Part shown: positions 19,234 through 27,446 of the stretch, piece by piece
How positions within the stretch are numbered: position 1 is the stretch's first letter
Layout of the letters: every line of letters starts with the position of its first letter
Source: Comamonas sp. lk
Lineage (GTDB): Bacteria > Pseudomonadota > Gammaproteobacteria > Burkholderiales > Burkholderiaceae_C
Assembly (NCBI GenBank): GCA_945860595.1
Contig: CAMAQV010000030.1
Span: 1-36,136 of the forward strand
Reading direction: 5' to 3'
DNA length: 36,136 nucleotides
Made by a program: the position numbers and the translations under genes
The notes under the pieces: generated by a model
The model's database searches: none
Told to the model about the DNA's origin: nothing
What the model saw: only the letters and a program-made list of their open reading frames with translations

Positions 19234-20790
19234 ATGGCTACTGACTGCGTCATCGGCGTTGACATCGGCACCCAAAGCACCAAGGCGGTGCTGGTGTCCT
19301 GCGCGGACGGGCGCATTCTGGCCCAGCAAACCCGCGCCTACCAGCCGGACACGCCGCAGGCCTTGTGGGCCGAACAGTGGCCCCAGGTCTGGCTGGATGC
19401 AGTGGAGCAATGCGTCGCATCGCTGGTGGCGCAGGCTGTGGTTCCAGCCGGCTGCATACGCGCAGTCTGTATCAGCAGCTTGTACGGCGGCAGCGGCATC
19501 CCCGTCGATGCCGCCGGCCAGGTTCTTCACCCCTGCCTGATCTGGATGGACAAGCGCGCGCAGGAGGAGGTGGAGCAGGTTCGCCGCAATGTCGACCTGC
19601 AGCGGCTGTATGACATCACTGGCAATGGCGTCGACAGCTACTACGGATTTACCAAAATTCTCTGGATCAAAAACCACCGTCCTGACGTGTGGGCGCGGAT
19701 CGATCAATTCCTTCCGCCCAACAGCTATGTCAATGCACAATTGACAGGGGAAGTGGCAGTAGACCACTCATCAGCGGGCAACATTGGTGGCGTCTACGAC
19801 GTGCAAGCACGCGGCTGGTCTGAGGAGGCGATGGGTATGCTGGACATTCCCACGCACATGATGCCTAAGCGTCTGCTGCAGTCCAGCGACATCGTGGCTC
19901 CGCTGCTGGCAAGCTGGGCGGTGCGGCTGGGTTTGCCGACGGGTACTCCTGTGGTCGCCGGTGGCGTCGACGCAGCCATGGCCACGCTGGCTGCGGGTGC
20001 GGTCCATCCGGGCAACCATGTGGCCATGATGGGCACCAGCATGTGCTGGGGCACCATCCGCCCGACGGTGGACGCGCGCCATGGCCTGATCAGCATGCCG
20101 CATGTGTTCAACGGCGCGCAGGACCTGTATGTGTTTGGTGGGGCTACGACGGCGGGCGCCTGTATCACGTGGTTCCAGGACACGTTTTGCCAAGCGGAGA
20201 TGCACGCCGGCGCGGCCAGCGGCCTCGATTTGCATGCGGAGCTGGAAAAGGCGGCGGCGCCCCTGGCTGCGGGAGCAGAGGGACTGTTATTTTTGCCCTA
20301 CCTCATGGGCGAGCGCAGCCCAGTCTGGGATGCACGGGCCAGCGCCTGTTTTGTCGGTTTGGGTTTGCACCATGAACGGGCCCATATGTACCGCGCAGTT
20401 TTGGAGGGCGTGAGTTTCGCGCTTCGCCACAACATTGAAGCTGGGCTGTTGGGCATGGGCACTTTGGACGATCGCCTGGTGGTGGTCGGCGGTGCCAGCC
20501 GATCCAACTTGTGGATGCAAATCATTGCCGACGTCACGGGTCGCCCTGTATTCACACTGGAAGAAGATGCGGAGGCCTGCCTGGGAGCAGCACTGCTGGC
20601 CGCCTTTGGCACAGGTCTGATTGATGCAGCAACTGTGCAACGCGGCTGGGTTCACCAGGTGGCCCGTGCTCTGCCGGACGCTAGCCGTCACGCCGCGTAT
20701 GGAGCATTTTTCAGCCTGTATGTCGATCTCTATCCCGCGCTGCAACCCACCATGCATCGGTTGCGCGCCCTTGTTTCACCCCCCCAGTAA
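19234..20790 (+). CDS. FGGY-family carbohydrate kinase
   Basis: This 518-residue kinase belongs to the family of xylulokinase, ribulokinase and glycerol kinase. It has the N-terminal phosphate motif GVDIGTQSTKAVL, a central VVAGGVDAAMATLAAGA segment, and the C-terminal GGASRSNLWMQ nucleotide-binding motif. The fold is complete and the length normal. It starts two bases after the dehydrogenase stop. The expected job is ATP-dependent phosphorylation of a ketose made by one of the operon's two dehydrogenases, or of the polyol itself, as EryA does with erythritol. The substrate pocket cannot be assigned by eye, so xylulose, ribulose, erythrulose or a ketohexose all remain possible. Confidence 0.9.
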   Translation: MATDCVIGVDIGTQSTKAVLVSCADGRILAQQTRAYQPDTPQALWAEQWPQVWLDAVEQCVASLVAQAVVPAGCIRAVCISSLYGGSGIPVDAAGQVLHPCLIWMDKRAQEEVEQVRRNVDLQRLYDITGNGVDSYYGFTKILWIKNHRPDVWARIDQFLPPNSYVNAQLTGEVAVDHSSAGNIGGVYDVQARGWSEEAMGMLDIPTHMMPKRLLQSSDIVAPLLASWAVRLGLPTGTPVVAGGVDAAMATLAAGAVHPGNHVAMMGTSMCWGTIRPTVDARHGLISMPHVFNGAQDLYVFGGATTAGACITWFQDTFCQAEMHAGAASGLDLHAELEKAAAPLAAGAEGLLFLPYLMGERSPVWDARASACFVGLGLHHERAHMYRAVLEGVSFALRHNIEAGLLGMGTLDDRLVVVGGASRSNLWMQIIADVTGRPVFTLEEDAEACLGAALLAAFGTGLIDAATVQRGWVHQVARALPDASRHAAYGAFFSLYVDLYPALQPTMHRLRALVSPPQ

Positions 20791-20874
20791 GAGAAGGAGC
20801 TTATATCGAGGAAAAAACCGCGTTCCCGCGTTCTGCAATCATGTTCAGTTCATTTCAATTAGGAGACATACCCC

Positions 20875-22224
20875 ATGAAGAAATTTATCCTTGGCGCCGT
20901 CGGGGCCGCCATCATCGCCCTGACCGCACCGGTCTCGACGTCCTTCGCTGCCGACTGGGCTATCGACAAAGCCGCCGCACCGCTCAAAGGCACCAAGATC
21001 AAGGTTTTGTTCCTCGATCGTCCCGGCTACCGCGCCATCATCAAGCTGCTGCCTGAATTTGAAACCAAGACCGGCATCAAAGTCGAATATGAAATTGTGC
21101 CCTACGAGAACGCCCGCGAAAAGCAGGTCTTGAACTTCACCGCCAAAGGCGACCTGACCATGGCGCTGGTGGACTTGGTCTGGATCGGCGAATTTGCCGA
21201 AAGCGGCTGGATTGTTCCGGTGGAAAACTTCACCAAGGACGCGGCCATTACCGACCCCAACCTCAACCTCAAGGGATTCTTCCCGCTGCTGCTGGACGCT
21301 TTTGGCTCCTGGGACGGCAAGGTCTACGGCCTCCCCTTTGACAACTACTCAGGTCTGATGTTCTACAACCAGTGCATGCTCAAGGAAGCTGGCTTCGACA
21401 AGCCACCGCAAACCTGGGACGAACTGAAGAATGTCTACGGTCCCAAGCTGACCAAGCCCGAGAAAAAGCAGTACGCCTACGCGCTGCAGTCATTGCGCGG
21501 CGAGACCCAGTCGGCTGACAGCTTCATGCGCTTTCTGTGGCCTTTCGGCGGCACCTTGCTGACCAAAGACTTCAAATCGAATCTGAACTCCAAAGCCAGC
21601 CAGGATGGCCTGAAGTTCCGCCAGGATTTGATGAAGTACATGCCGCCCGGCGTGGTCGCGTATGACCATAACGAAGCGGTCAATGCGCTGGCGCAAGGTC
21701 AGGTCGCCATGATCACCGAATGGTCGGCGTTCTACGGCACCCTGACCGATCCGAAGACCTCCAAGCTGGGTGACTGCCTGGGCGTGGCGCCTGAGCCCAA
21801 AGGACCGGCCGGACGTTTGCCCGCATTGGGCGGCTTCTCGCTCGCGGTTGCTTCACAGGCTTCGCCTGCGCAGCAAAAAGCCTCCTGGATTTTCAATCAA
21901 TGGGCGACTTCTGACGCAATCGCCAAGCAGTATGTGGAAGCAGGCGGCGTGTCTGGCCGGATGGCGATCTACAAAGACCCCGCGATCCAAGCCAAGTACA
22001 AGTATGTGAAACCCATGGTCGAGTCCTGGCAGCAAGGTGTGCCCGAATTCCGTCCGCGTTTCCCGGCTTGGTCGTCCATCACCGAAGTGGTGGCGGAATT
22101 TGGTAGCAAGATCATGTTGGGTGAAACCACGGTGGAACAAGGCACCAAAGAGATCAGCACCCGCATGGAGTCCATCTTGAGCAAAGAAGGCTACTACGAC
22201 GGCAAGAAGAAGAAACTGCAATAA
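20875..22224 (+). CDS. ABC transporter substrate-binding protein, sugar/polyol type
   Basis: This 449-residue periplasmic binding protein belongs to the family 1 extracellular solute-binding group (sugar and polyol binding, as in sorbitol/mannitol systems). A signal peptide is evident (basic MKK start, hydrophobic core, cleavage near SFA|AD at 25). The mature protein carries the bilobal-type segments [26 protein letters not shown] and [13 protein letters not shown] at 20861-20865 lies nine bases before the ATG, a stronger ribosome site than its neighbours. It is followed by an unusual strong hairpin (22232-22267) before the permease genes. It should set the specificity of the importer, but the ligand is unknown. 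Confidence 0.92.
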   Translation: MKKFILGAVGAAIIALTAPVSTSFAADWAIDKAAAPLKGTKIKVLFLDRPGYRAIIKLLPEFETKTGIKVEYEIVPYENAREKQVLNFTAKGDLTMALVDLVWIGEFAESGWIVPVENFTKDAAITDPNLNLKGFFPLLLDAFGSWDGKVYGLPFDNYSGLMFYNQCMLKEAGFDKPPQTWDELKNVYGPKLTKPEKKQYAYALQSLRGETQSADSFMRFLWPFGGTLLTKDFKSNLNSKASQDGLKFRQDLMKYMPPGVVAYDHNEAVNALAQGQVAMITEWSAFYGTLTDPKTSKLGDCLGVAPEPKGPAGRLPALGGFSLAVASQASPAQQKASWIFNQWATSDAIAKQYVEAGGVSGRMAIYKDPAIQAKYKYVKPMVESWQQGVPEFRPRFPAWSSITEVVAEFGSKIMLGETTVEQGTKEISTRMESILSKEGYYDGKKKKLQ

Positions 22225-22231
22225 ATTGCAG

Positions 22232-22267
22232 CGACAGGGGCATTGCTTGCGGGCAATGCCCCTGTCG
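22232..22267 (+). promoter_or_regulatory. Strong intercistronic hairpin between binding-protein and permease genes
   Basis: CGACAGGGGCATTGC (22232-22246) pairs perfectly over 15 bases with its complement at 22253-22267 around a six-base loop. Only three T residues follow, so it is not a full rho-independent terminator. Such hairpins often protect the 3' end of binding-protein mRNA and reduce read-through, giving more binding protein than permease. Confidence 0.75.
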
Positions 22268-22299
22268 GTTTCTCCCCGATTCTGATTTCTGGAACACCC

Positions 22300-23235
22300 A
22301 TGACCGACCCCTTGGTTGCTGACGCTACCACCAGCGCACCGGCACAACGCGCCGACCTGGCACACGGCAGATGGACGCCCATGTGGTTTTTGGCTCCCGC
22401 TGTGTTGACGCTTTTTGCGATTGGCATTTACCCGACATTGTTTGCGCTGGTCACTTCCATGCGCAAGTACAACCTCACACGCGCGCGTGACGGTTTCCCT
22501 TTTATCGGTCTGGAGAACTACCAGACCGTTTTGACCGATAGCACCTTCTGGCAGACGCTGTGGCGTACCGCACGGTTTTTCATGACGGTGATGCCGGTGG
22601 AAATTGTGCTGGGCATCCTGATCGCGCTCTTGCTGCACAAACCCGGCTGGTCTCTTACCCGTTCACTGGTGCGGGTTTCGCTGGTCGTCCCGCTGGCAAC
22701 CACCTATGCGGTGGTCGGTCTGATCGGGCGTTTGATTTTCAACCGCGATTTCGGTGTGGCCAACCAGTTCAGCAACTGGATGGGCTTTGAATCCTTGGAC
22801 TGGCTGGGCAGCCAGGCTGGCGCTTTCGCAGCGATTGCCATGATGGATGTTTGGCAATGGACGCCTTTTTGTGCGCTGATTTTTTTGGCTGGGCTGTCCA
22901 TGGTTCCCAATGAGGTGGAGGAAGCGGCGCGGCTGGAAACGTCATCGTACTTTGCGCTGCTGCGCCATGTGCAACTGCCCTATCTCTTACCCGGCTTTAC
23001 CGCCATGCTGATTCTGCGTTCGGCTGATGTGCTCAAGCTGTTTGACATGGTGTTCACCATGACACGCGGCGGCCCGGGCGCTGCCACCGATTTGGTATCG
23101 GTCTACATCCAGCGCGTGGGCTTTCGCATCTTCGATATGGGCGTCGCGTCAGCGCAGGCGATTTTGCTGTTGATCCTGACAATCTTCATCAGCCGCTTGT
23201 TCATCACCCTCTTTTACCGGGAGATCGACGCATGA
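22300..23235 (+). CDS. ABC transporter permease, sugar/polyol type (first)
   Basis: This 311-residue inner-membrane permease of the MalF/UgpA class has about six hydrophobic segments after a short polar N terminus. The cytoplasmic EAA loop that contacts the ATPase is EVEEAARLETSSYFALLRHV, followed by LPYLLPG. The ATG at 22300 is chosen because the longer frame upstream lies in the intercistronic hairpin. Its stop overlaps the second permease in ATGA, consistent with a 1:1 heterodimer. It forms the membrane channel with the next gene product. Confidence 0.92.
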   Translation: MTDPLVADATTSAPAQRADLAHGRWTPMWFLAPAVLTLFAIGIYPTLFALVTSMRKYNLTRARDGFPFIGLENYQTVLTDSTFWQTLWRTARFFMTVMPVEIVLGILIALLLHKPGWSLTRSLVRVSLVVPLATTYAVVGLIGRLIFNRDFGVANQFSNWMGFESLDWLGSQAGAFAAIAMMDVWQWTPFCALIFLAGLSMVPNEVEEAARLETSSYFALLRHVQLPYLLPGFTAMLILRSADVLKLFDMVFTMTRGGPGAATDLVSVYIQRVGFRIFDMGVASAQAILLLILTIFISRLFITLFYREIDA

Positions 23236-24053
23236 TCTATAAAAATGTGGGACGCATTCTGCACCTGCTCAGCCTGTTGGTATTTTTGGCGTTCACGCTC
23301 TTTCCTTTTTACTGGATGGTCTCCAGCAGCTTCAAAGACCAGACCGATTTGCTGGCATCACCCCCGGTATGGACCTTTGTGCCCTCCATGGCCCACTATG
23401 CCGAAGTGTGGCAAGACGACAAGGTTTTCGCCGCCATCCGCAATTCGCTGATTGTCGCCAGCGCCACCACCTTTTTGGCCATCGTGCTGGGCGCACCAGC
23501 GGCCTATTCGCTCGCGCGGTTTCAATTCAAGGGAAAGAAAGACCTGTGGTTCTGGTTTATTTCCAACCGCATGATCAGCCCCATTGTGCTGGCGCTTCCC
23601 ATCTACCTGCTGGCGCAAAGCGTGGGCATGCTCGACACCCACCTGGTCCTGATCCTGATTTACCTTTCGTTTTGCTTGCCCATTGTGGTGTGGATATGCA
23701 CGGACCAATTCCGCTCGATTCCACCTGACCTTGAGCAGGCGGCGCGTCTGGACAATGCCAACCAATGGGACATTTTCTGGCGTATTTACGTACCCCTGGG
23801 TGTTCCTGGCATTGCCGTCTCCGCTATTTTCAGTTTCATATTTTCCTGGAATGAACTGCTGTACGCGCTGGTTTTGACCCGCAGCAATGTGCAAACAGCA
23901 CCCGTCATCGCAACCAGCTACATGTCGGGCTATGAATTGCCCTGGGGCAAGATCATGGCCACCGGAACCCTGATTGTTCTGCCTGTGACGGTGTTTGCGC
24001 TCTTCGTGTCGCGCCACATGGTGCGTGGCCTGACCATGGGCGCCACCAAATGA
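23232..24053 (+). CDS. ABC transporter permease, sugar/polyol type (second)
   Basis: This 273-residue permease of the MalG/UgpE class has about six membrane segments and the EAA loop DLEQAARLDNANQWDIFWRI followed by VPLGVPGI. The N-terminal FPFYWMVSSSFK segment is typical of the MalG half. It is translationally coupled to the first permease by a four-base overlap. Together they form the transmembrane part of the polyol importer, fed by the binding protein at 20875 and energised by the ATPase that follows after 46 bases. Confidence 0.93.
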   Translation: MIYKNVGRILHLLSLLVFLAFTLFPFYWMVSSSFKDQTDLLASPPVWTFVPSMAHYAEVWQDDKVFAAIRNSLIVASATTFLAIVLGAPAAYSLARFQFKGKKDLWFWFISNRMISPIVLALPIYLLAQSVGMLDTHLVLILIYLSFCLPIVVWICTDQFRSIPPDLEQAARLDNANQWDIFWRIYVPLGVPGIAVSAIFSFIFSWNELLYALVLTRSNVQTAPVIATSYMSGYELPWGKIMATGTLIVLPVTVFALFVSRHMVRGLTMGATK

Positions 24054-24099
24054 TGCGGCCGCTCTCACCCCACCCTTTTGATTGCTTGGAGAAGCCTGC

Positions 24100-25191
24100 A
24101 TGGAATTTTTGAAAATCGACGGCGTACGCAAAAACTACCGTGATGTCACGGCTGTGGGTGGCGTCAGTTTGTCGGCACGGGAGGGTGAGTTTGTGGTCTT
24201 CGTGGGCCCGTCGGGTTGCGGAAAATCGACCCTGATGCGACTGATAGCAGGACTCGAAGAAGTCAGTGCCGGGCGCATCTACATTGACGGCGCCGAGGTT
24301 ACCCACCAGGAGCCGGCCAAGAGAGGCGTGGCCATGGTGTTCCAGTCGTATGCACTGTACCCGCACATGAATGTGCGCGAAAACATGTCCTTTGGTCTGA
24401 AGATGATCAAGACCCCGGCGAAGGAGATTTACCAGCGTGTCTCCGATGCTGCGGCCATCCTCAAGCTCGAAGAACTGATGGAACGCCGCCCCAAAGAACT
24501 CTCGGGTGGACAGCGCCAGCGGGTGGCGATCGGGCGGGCCATCGTGCGCAAGCCCAAACTGTTTTTATTTGACGAGCCCTTGAGCAATCTCGACGCCGAA
24601 CTGCGCGGCGAAATGCGCGGCGAAATTGCCCGCCTGCACAAGGAACTTGGCGTGACCATGGTGTACGTGACCCACGACCAAGTGGAAGCGATGACGCTGG
24701 CCGACCGGATCGTGGTGCTGCGCGCCGGGCTGGTTGAGCAGATTGGCACGCCAGCAGACCTGTACGACAAACCGGTTAACACCTTTGTGGCGGGATTTAT
24801 CGGATCGCCCAAAATGAACTTTATGCCGGTGGGTGTGGTCGAGGTGCACCCGCAGGCATTGCGACTGAGCCATCCGGCGCTGGGCACATTCAGCCTGCCG
24901 GTGGAGCGCAGCGGCGCAGTCGCGGTCGGTGCCACCCTCAGCCTGGGCTTGCGACCGGAGCATTTGATGCTGTCGCCCGATGCGCTGCCGGACGCACTCA
25001 AGCTCCAGGTGACCAGTGATTACGTGGAAAACCTGGGCGGCAGTTCGCAGTTTTACACCTGGGCCGCCGATGGCAGCCGCGTGATTGCGCTGGTGCAGGG
25101 GCGCCACACGGCAAGCAAAGGCAGTGCGCTGGAACTCGGCATTGCGCTGTCCAAGCTCTACCTGTTTGATGCGCAAGGACACGCGCTGTGA
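24100..25191 (+). CDS. ABC transporter ATP-binding protein, MalK/UgpC type
   Basis: This 363-residue ATPase has Walker A GPSGCGKST (residues 36-44), signature LSGGQRQRVAIGRA near 134, Walker B LFLFDEP near 155-161, and the H-loop YVTHDQVEA. The last about 120 residues form the regulatory/OB region of the CUT1 (MalK) class (LGLRPEHLML). The ATG at 24100 follows GGAGAAG; a TTG six codons earlier is less likely. It belongs to the polyol importer and is the last transporter gene before the second set of catabolic enzymes. Confidence 0.94.
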   Translation: MEFLKIDGVRKNYRDVTAVGGVSLSAREGEFVVFVGPSGCGKSTLMRLIAGLEEVSAGRIYIDGAEVTHQEPAKRGVAMVFQSYALYPHMNVRENMSFGLKMIKTPAKEIYQRVSDAAAILKLEELMERRPKELSGGQRQRVAIGRAIVRKPKLFLFDEPLSNLDAELRGEMRGEIARLHKELGVTMVYVTHDQVEAMTLADRIVVLRAGLVEQIGTPADLYDKPVNTFVAGFIGSPKMNFMPVGVVEVHPQALRLSHPALGTFSLPVERSGAVAVGATLSLGLRPEHLMLSPDALPDALKLQVTSDYVENLGGSSQFYTWAADGSRVIALVQGRHTASKGSALELGIALSKLYLFDAQGHAL

Positions 25192-25232
25192 TTGCGAGCC
25201 GCGCGCACGTTCACACCAAGCGGAGCTGAAGC

Positions 25233-25958
25233 GTGGATTTCACCGGCAAACGGGTACTTGTCACCGGGGCGGGCAAAGGCATTGGGCGGGCCACCTGCCA
25301 GCAGCTTGCGGGGCGGGGGGCGCAGGTCATCGCATGGAGCCGCGATCCGAGCGATCTGGCTAGCCTGGCCAATGGCACCGGATGTGAAACCCTGTGCGCT
25401 GATCTCGGTGATGCCCAAGCGGCGCTTGACCATGCTGCGCGCACACTGCCTGTGGACATGCTGGTCAACTGCGCCGGCATTGTGCGTGTTGCGCCATTTT
25501 TGGAAACTACACTGCAAGACTTTCACGACACACTGAACACCAATACCGTGGCCCCCATGCTGATTTCCCAGGTTGTCGCACGCGACTGGGTAGCCCGCAA
25601 TGTCGGAGGAGCCATTGTCAATGTCTCCAGCATCGCAGCGCATTTCGGTACGCCCCATCACGCGGCCTATTGCGCATCCAAAGCGGCTTTGGATGCGCTA
25701 ACCCGGGTAATGGCGGTTGAGCTAGGTCCCTTGGGAATTCGCACCAACAGCGCCAACCCGGTCGTGACACTCAGCCCCATGGGCATCAAGACCTGGAGCG
25801 ACTCGCAGCGCGCAGGCCCCATGCTGCAGAGAATTCCTTTGCAGCGCTTTGCCCAACCGGAGGATGTCGCCGATGCAATCCTGTTTTTGTTGAGTGACGA
25901 AGCGCGCATGGTCAATGGTGTGTGCCTGGATGTTGATGGAGGTTTTTGTGCAAGTTGA
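25233..25958 (+). CDS. Short-chain dehydrogenase, L-xylulose reductase (DCXR)-like
   Basis: This 241-residue classical SDR has cofactor motif TGAGKGIG (11-18), Ser132/Ser133, and YxxxK at Tyr146-Lys150. From memory, the C-terminal half, with MGIKTWSD, MLQRIPLQRFAQ and AILFLLSDEARM, follows dicarbonyl/L-xylulose reductase closely. A polyol-ketose interconversion such as xylitol/L-xylulose is therefore plausible, but the true substrate may be another four- to six-carbon polyol. The start is GTG at 25233, seven bases after GGAG. It overlaps the SIS gene by 11 bases. The operon thus has two unrelated dehydrogenases, this and the zinc enzyme at 18137. Confidence 0.87.
   Translation: MDFTGKRVLVTGAGKGIGRATCQQLAGRGAQVIAWSRDPSDLASLANGTGCETLCADLGDAQAALDHAARTLPVDMLVNCAGIVRVAPFLETTLQDFHDTLNTNTVAPMLISQVVARDWVARNVGGAIVNVSSIAAHFGTPHHAAYCASKAALDALTRVMAVELGPLGIRTNSANPVVTLSPMGIKTWSDSQRAGPMLQRIPLQRFAQPEDVADAILFLLSDEARMVNGVCLDVDGGFCAS
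25938..25942 (+). promoter_or_regulatory. Ribosome-binding site deciding the SIS-gene GTG start
   Basis: GGAGG at 25938-25942 lies inside the end of the SDR gene, five bases before GTG 25948. This favours the GTG over the in-frame ATG at 25936, which would lack a well-placed site. Confidence 0.6.
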
Positions 25959-26514
25959 TCCGGTATTCGACATGTTCGACCAATCCCTGTCCGAGTTAAA
26001 GGGCGCGTTAGCAGGCATTGATGCAGCGCATGTGCACACATGCATCGCTGCGATCGCCCGTGCGCGCAGGATTGCACTGTATGGCGTAGGACGGGAGGGC
26101 CTGCAGATCAAAGGCTTGGCGATGCGCCTGTACCACCTCGGACTAGACGCACACGTGGTGGGCGACATGAACTGCCCGCCACTGGGACCGGATGATCTGC
26201 TCATTTGTTCGGCCGGTCCTGGCTTTTTTTCGACTGTGCAAGCGCTCCTGAAAGTCGCCCAGGCAGATGGTGCAAGCACCATGTTGGTGACTGCCCAACA
26301 CACAGCCGAATGTTCGCGGCTGGCGAACTTCGTATTGACGGTGCCGGCCCAAACCATGGCCGACGACCAGGCCCCGTCCACTTCGATACTCCCCATGGGC
26401 TCGCTTTACGAGGGCGCGCTGTATGTACTGTTTGAAATCATGGTGCTGTTGCTACGCCAGCATCTGAACATTGCCCCAGGCGCCATGCGGATGCGCCATA
26501 CCAACCTGGAATAA
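25948..26514 (+). CDS. SIS-domain sugar-phosphate isomerase, 6-phospho-3-hexuloisomerase-like
   Basis: This 188-residue SIS-fold protein has the length and end pattern of 6-phospho-3-hexuloisomerase (PHI/HxlB), including LPMGSLYE (148-155) with the catalytic-type Glu155 and a C-terminal RHTNLE with His184. The first phosphate loop reads GVGREG (46-51), where PHI has GxGRSG. The second reads SAGPGFFST (88-96), where PHI has a SGSGxT loop. The isomerase fold is clear, but the substrate pocket seems altered. No hexulose-6-phosphate synthase is nearby, so formaldehyde assimilation is unlikely. A role on a ketose phosphate made by the FGGY kinase fits the operon. The start is GTG 25948, by its GGAGG site. 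Confidence 0.82.
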   Translation: MQVDPVFDMFDQSLSELKGALAGIDAAHVHTCIAAIARARRIALYGVGREGLQIKGLAMRLYHLGLDAHVVGDMNCPPLGPDDLLICSAGPGFFSTVQALLKVAQADGASTMLVTAQHTAECSRLANFVLTVPAQTMADDQAPSTSILPMGSLYEGALYVLFEIMVLLLRQHLNIAPGAMRMRHTNLE

Positions 26515-26519
26515 ACACC

Positions 26520-27401
26520 ATGCATAAGAATCCTTTGGGCGTACATGCGCTGGTCTGGGCCGGCGACCTGAGCCCGGAATCGACGCGGATGGTCATGGCG
26601 CAGACGCGCAGGGCAGGGTTTGATGTGATCGAGCTGTCCCTGCACGGCCCCAAGGTGATGGACCTGGCGCTGACCCGCGATCTGGCGCAAGAACACGGGC
26701 TGCAACTCAGTTGCTCCCGCGGCCTCACGCTGGACGCCGATATTTCCAGCGAAGACCCCACCTGCGTGGCCCGTGGCATGGCCATCCTGGAAGAAGGGGT
26801 CAATATCACCGCTGCCTTGGGTGGCCACTATTTCGGTGGAATTTTGTACGGTGCCATGGCGAAATACCCGGGTCCACTCAGCCCAGCCGGCCGTGCGAAT
26901 GCAACCCGCTGCCTGCAGCAAATCGCCGAGTTGGCTCTGAAGCGCAACATCACGCTGGGCTTGGAAGTCGTCAACCGGTACGAAAGCAATCAGCTCAACA
27001 CGGCCTTGGAGGCTCTGGATTTGATCGACCGGGTTGCTGCACCCAACGTGGTGGTGCATCTGGACACCTACCACATGAATATCGAAGAGGCCGATTTCAC
27101 CCAGCCGGTGCTGGCGTGTGGCAAGCGCCTGGGTTATGTGCATATTGGCGAGAGCAACCGGGGTTATCTGGGCACGGGGACCATCGATTTCAAACAGTTT
27201 TTTCATGCGCTGGCCATGATCGACTACCAGGGCGTCATCACCTTTGAGAGCTTTTCCTCGACCGTGGTGAATGAAGTGCTGTCCAACACCCTGTCCATCT
27301 GGCGCAACCTCTGGACCGACAGCATGGATCTGGCCATTCACGCACGCGAGTTCATGGCCAATGGATTGCACGCTGCGGCACAAAGCAAAGGTACCATTTG
27401 A
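26520..27401 (+). CDS. Sugar isomerase/epimerase of the D-tagatose 3-epimerase family
   Basis: This 293-residue TIM-barrel enzyme of the AP-endonuclease-2 superfamily matches the metal-site layout of ketose 3-epimerases. Ligands are Glu149 (LEVVNRYE), Asp182 (HLDTYHMN), His208 (YVHIGESNR) and Glu243 (TFESF). Each is exactly three positions lower than the metal ligands I recall for Pseudomonas cichorii D-tagatose 3-epimerase (152, 185, 211, 246). Arg214 and Glu155 match other pocket residues. It probably epimerises a free or phosphorylated ketose at C3. An EryC-like tetrulose-phosphate isomerase is the main alternative. It is the last gene of the operon, six bases after the SIS gene stop, and converges on the DUF1178 gene. 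Confidence 0.87.
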   Translation: MHKNPLGVHALVWAGDLSPESTRMVMAQTRRAGFDVIELSLHGPKVMDLALTRDLAQEHGLQLSCSRGLTLDADISSEDPTCVARGMAILEEGVNITAALGGHYFGGILYGAMAKYPGPLSPAGRANATRCLQQIAELALKRNITLGLEVVNRYESNQLNTALEALDLIDRVAAPNVVVHLDTYHMNIEEADFTQPVLACGKRLGYVHIGESNRGYLGTGTIDFKQFFHALAMIDYQGVITFESFSSTVVNEVLSNTLSIWRNLWTDSMDLAIHAREFMANGLHAAAQSKGTI

Positions 27402-27446
27402 CCCAAACTGGTGGTGGCGCACAGCCCACCCAAAAGGCCGGCCTGT

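Noticed and set aside
25948-26514. Formaldehyde-assimilating ribulose monophosphate pathway
   Set aside because: The SIS protein resembles 6-phospho-3-hexuloisomerase, but no hexulose-6-phosphate synthase is present and its phosphate loops differ.
17000-27401. Genomic island or phage-borne insertion
   Set aside because: The cluster sits between conserved blocks but shows no integrase, tRNA target, direct-repeat ends or obvious base-composition shift.
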